NCBI GenBank assembly: GCA_035687045.1
Contig: DASRYU010000138.1
Span: 1 to 8,999, forward strand
Length of the DNA stretch: 8,999 nt
Origin: JAJPHT01 sp035687045
GTDB lineage: Archaea > Thermoplasmatota > SW-10-69-26 > JACQPN01 > JAJPHT01
Reading direction: 5' to 3'
Position 1 is the stretch's first letter, and each line of letters starts with the position of its first letter. Under the pieces are notes generated by a model. That model had not been told where the DNA came from, made no database searches, and worked only from the letters and a program-made list of their open reading frames with translations. This document shows positions 7,036-8,999 of the stretch, piece by piece. The translations under genes were made by a program, and so were the position numbers.

Positions 7036-8073
7036 GTGAGCTTCCACGAGGCGCTGCCGCAGCCGTGGACGTACGCCCTCCTCGCCGCGCTTGGCGGCGT
7101 GGCCGCCGGCATCGTGGCGCGGGCGGTCATCCGCCGCGTCGCGCTCCCGCTCGCGCGCCGCACGCCCACCGATGTGGACGAGGTGGTGCTCGCGGCCGCC
7201 GCGACGCCGACGCTCCTCACGCTCTCGCTCCTCGGCTTCGCCGCCGCCGCGCGCCTGCTGGACCCCTCGCGCGAGGCGTTCGTGTCGCGCGCGCTCCTCA
7301 CGTCGCTCGTGCTCGTGTGGGGGTGGACGCTCGCGCACCTGGCGAGCCAGCTCCTCGCGCACTCGGGGCGCAAGGTGGAGGGGCGCTCGCACGCGCGCGG
7401 CGTCGTCATCCTCGGCCGCTTCGCGAAGGCCGTCGCGGCCGTCATCCTCTTCTTCACCGTTCTCGCGCTCTGGGGCGTCAGCATCACGCCCCTTCTTGCG
7501 AGCGCCGGCATCGCGGGCATCGCGCTCGCGTTCGCCGCGCAGGACACGCTCGCGAACCTCTTCGCGGGCGTCGCCATCTTCCTCGACCGCATCTTCGAGG
7601 TCGGCGACGTCATCGTTCTCGAGGAGGGGCAGCAGGGGGAGCTGCGCGGGGTCGTGCGCGACATCGGCCTCCGCAGCACGCGGCTGCTCACGCGCAGCGA
7701 CGTCATCATCGTCGTGCCCAACAGCGTCATCGCCAGCGCGCGCGTCGTGAACGAGAGCGCCTCGCGCGGCCGCTACCGCGTCTCCGTCCGGACGCGCGTC
7801 GGCTTCGACTCGGACCTCGAGCACGTCGAGCGCGTGCTTCTCGAGATCGGCCGCGGCCAGCCGGGCGTGCTGCGCGACCCCGAGCCGCGCGTGCGCGTCC
7901 GCGCGTTCGAGGACAGCGGCATCCGCGTCGACCTCCTCGTCTGGATCGTCGACCCGTTCGAGCGCGGCCCCGTCGTGCACCAGATCTCGAAGGCGATCCA
8001 CCGCCGCTTCGGCGAGGAGGGGATCGTCATCCCGCTCCCGCAGCGCGTGCTCCGCCAGCAGCCGGCGCCGTAG
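7036..8073 (+). CDS. MscS-family mechanosensitive ion channel
   Basis: A 345-residue small-conductance mechanosensitive channel of the MscS family, which opens under membrane tension to release solutes during hypo-osmotic shock. Predicted membrane segments are at about 11-32, 50-74, 84-106, 126-148 and 150-184. The last is the pore helix with the family signature AGIAGIALAFAAQDTLANLF (157-176), followed by AGVAIFLDRIFEVGDVI, where Gly/Ala packing and the kink before LANLFAG are typical. The beta domain follows (192-245, with VRDIGLRSTRL and the conserved VVPNS near 226-230) and then an alpha/beta C-terminal domain (246-335) ending in IVIPLPQRVL, a usual MscS ending. With five helices instead of three it is longer in the membrane than the E. 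coli protein, as in many archaeal homologues. GTG 7036 is the only workable start. It sits 41 bases after the lipoprotein gene, probably in the same transcript. The family assignment is secure; gating and ion preference cannot be read from the sequence. Confidence 0.96.
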   Translation: MSFHEALPQPWTYALLAALGGVAAGIVARAVIRRVALPLARRTPTDVDEVVLAAAATPTLLTLSLLGFAAAARLLDPSREAFVSRALLTSLVLVWGWTLAHLASQLLAHSGRKVEGRSHARGVVILGRFAKAVAAVILFFTVLALWGVSITPLLASAGIAGIALAFAAQDTLANLFAGVAIFLDRIFEVGDVIVLEEGQQGELRGVVRDIGLRSTRLLTRSDVIIVVPNSVIASARVVNESASRGRYRVSVRTRVGFDSDLEHVERVLLEIGRGQPGVLRDPEPRVRVRAFEDSGIRVDLLVWIVDPFERGPVVHQISKAIHRRFGEEGIVIPLPQRVLRQQPAP

Positions 8074-8114
8074 CCGCGGCCGGCTGCCCGCGAAGGCGCG
8101 CGCGAGGCCGGCGC

Positions 8115-8128
8115 AGCGGCGCGCCGCT
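8115..8128. repeat. Perfect 14-base palindrome upstream of the artA promoter
   Basis: AGCGGCGCGCCGCT reads the same on both strands and lies 22 bases before the TATA box of the archaeosortase gene. The flanks (GC before, TGC after) extend it with one mismatch or bulge. It could be an operator or part of a terminator-like hairpin for the upstream operon, but in DNA this GC-rich it may be chance. Confidence 0.35.
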
Positions 8129-8142
8129 TGCACGTCGCGTTC

Positions 8143-8158
8143 GCAAACCCTTTTATAA
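8143..8158 (+). promoter_or_regulatory. Archaeal promoter (BRE plus TATA box) of artA, leaderless layout
   Basis: GCAAACCC followed by TTTTATAA is a clear A/T-rich island in otherwise GC-rich DNA and matches the archaeal BRE plus TATA arrangement bound by TFB and TBP. The TATA centre is about 28 bases before ATG 8183, so transcription should start within a few bases of the start codon and give a leaderless mRNA. No Shine-Dalgarno precedes the ATG, which agrees. It is the best promoter in the window and shows that artA is transcribed apart from the MscS operon. Confidence 0.85.
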
Positions 8159-8182
8159 GACGCACCTCTCGATGGATTCGAG

Positions 8183-8999
8183 ATGGCGCTCTCCTTCGCC
8201 GCCTGGCAACCCTACCTCCTCATGGTGGTGTTCGCCGGCCTCGGCCTCATGGGCGCCGGCTTCCTCTGGCGGGACCGGCGAGCGCACCTCCTGCGCGCCG
8301 CGGGCTGGACGCTCTTCGCGTTCTATTGGCCCTTCCAGGCGCCCGAGTTCTTCTGGCCCACCAAGACGAGCGAGCCCGACCCCATCAACGGCTGGTTCAC
8401 GCTCCTTGGCCCCATCTTCCTCCTCTGGATCGCGTGGCACGAGATCAAGAGCTATCGCTGGAACGAGGACCCCGAGGCGCTGCGCTGGTTCACCGGCGCC
8501 GCCGTCGTCTCCGCGGCCACGTACTTCATCATCTACGAGTTCCCCGCCGTCCAGCGGGAGCTCATCTACTACACGACCGTCCAGAGCGTCTGGATGCTGC
8601 GCGCGCTCTTCGGCGTGGACGCCGTGACGGTGGGCCCCGACGCGGAGGGCGCGAGCCACATCTACCTCAACGGCGGCACGGAGTACGCCGTCACCGTCAT
8701 CCTCGCCTGCACGGCCATCCAGAGCATCATGATCTTCGTGGGCGCCATCGCGTGCCTGAAGGCCGACAGCGCGCGCAAGTGGAAGGCGTACGCCATCACC
8801 GTCCCCACCATCTACGTGCTCAACCTGTTCCGCAACGCGGGCATCGTGTACGGCTACAAGATCCTCAACTGGGACCCGCTGGGCACCGGCTCGTTCGAAT
8901 GGATGCACTCGTGGGTCGGCAAGATCGGCTCCCTTGTCGCGATGGTCGTCATCGCGCTCGCCGTCTTCTCGACGCTCCCCGAGCTCCACAGCAACATCC
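8183..8999 (+). CDS. artA: Archaeosortase A (partial, cut by right edge)
   Basis: The first 272 residues of an archaeosortase, a multi-pass membrane enzyme of the exosortase/archaeosortase superfamily that cleaves surface proteins at a C-terminal sorting signal (PGF-CTERM in the type A family) and is linked to their lipid anchoring. About seven membrane segments are visible, near 10-28, 36-56, 71-86, 103-120, 167-191, 202-224 and 246-264. The catalytic signature is present: Cys176 in ACTAIQSIMIF, Arg217 in LNLFRNAGIVYGY, and His242 in MHSWVGKIGSLVAM as the likely third residue. The Cys-Arg spacing is 41. The type A assignment rests on the CTAIQS and GKIGSLVA surroundings. ATG 8183 is chosen because the TATA box lies 28 bases upstream; the out-of-frame ATG at 8172 leads nowhere. 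Little is likely missing, since the last helix is nearly complete. No client gene is directly adjacent; the large PKD protein on the far side of the window is a possible one. Confidence 0.93.
   Translation, partial: MALSFAAWQPYLLMVVFAGLGLMGAGFLWRDRRAHLLRAAGWTLFAFYWPFQAPEFFWPTKTSEPDPINGWFTLLGPIFLLWIAWHEIKSYRWNEDPEALRWFTGAAVVSAATYFIIYEFPAVQRELIYYTTVQSVWMLRALFGVDAVTVGPDAEGASHIYLNGGTEYAVTVILACTAIQSIMIFVGAIACLKADSARKWKAYAITVPTIYVLNLFRNAGIVYGYKILNWDPLGTGSFEWMHSWVGKIGSLVAMVVIALAVFSTLPELHSNI

Noticed and set aside
8072..8085. AGCCG-CGGC-CGGCT hairpin right after the MscS stop as a terminator
   Set aside because: It has no T-rich tract after it, and archaeal termination depends mainly on T-runs. In DNA this GC-rich such stems arise by chance.
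5351..8133. Long minus-strand frames opposite the lipoprotein and MscS genes (for example 5351-6973 and 6145-8133)
   Set aside because: The translations are Arg/Ala/Glu/Asp-rich without recognisable domains and mirror the plus-strand genes.
8153..8989. Minus-strand frame of 278 codons opposite artA
   Set aside because: The plus strand encodes a complete archaeosortase catalytic signature and membrane helices; the opposite frame is charged low-complexity sequence.

Overview
The window looks like a high-GC (roughly 70% by eye) chromosomal stretch from an archaeon. Three things support this: an archaeosortase A-type gene behind a textbook archaeal BRE/TATA promoter placed for a leaderless transcript; secreted proteins with PKD domains and sialidase-like propellers, a style common in archaeal surface proteins; and many N-glycosylation sequons on an exported lipoprotein. 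The proteins lack the extreme acidity of haloarchaea. A high-GC member of Thermoplasmatota or a related euryarchaeal lineage is my best guess, with low confidence.

Layout. Minus strand, 5326 down to 4067: a 419-residue lipoprotein made of Asp-box (BNR) beta-propeller repeats. After a 167-base gap comes a very large secreted protein, also on the minus strand, starting at TTG 3899 and running off the left edge (at least 1299 residues). It has a signal peptide, an Asp-box propeller related to the lipoprotein, then four visible PKD domains mixed with a duplicated beta-rich module I cannot name. Plus strand, starting 18 bases from the lipoprotein start and diverging from it: an unrecognised 549-residue lipoprotein (5345-6994), then a five-helix MscS-type mechanosensitive channel (7036-8073), 41 bases apart and probably co-transcribed. 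After a 109-base gap with its own strong promoter comes archaeosortase A (from 8183, cut by the right edge).

How the genes fit together. Nearly everything here concerns the cell surface: two exported propeller proteins, an exported glycosylation-prone lipoprotein, a membrane tension channel, and the membrane transpeptidase/protease family that processes and anchors surface proteins carrying a C-terminal sorting signal. The large PKD protein is a plausible archaeosortase client, but its C-terminus lies outside the window, so this is inference.

There is no CRISPR array, RNA gene, insertion sequence or defence-type gene that I can see. The strongest leads for novelty are the unnamed duplicated module in the large protein, the unrecognised lipoprotein beside MscS, and the compact divergent promoter between the two lipoprotein genes.
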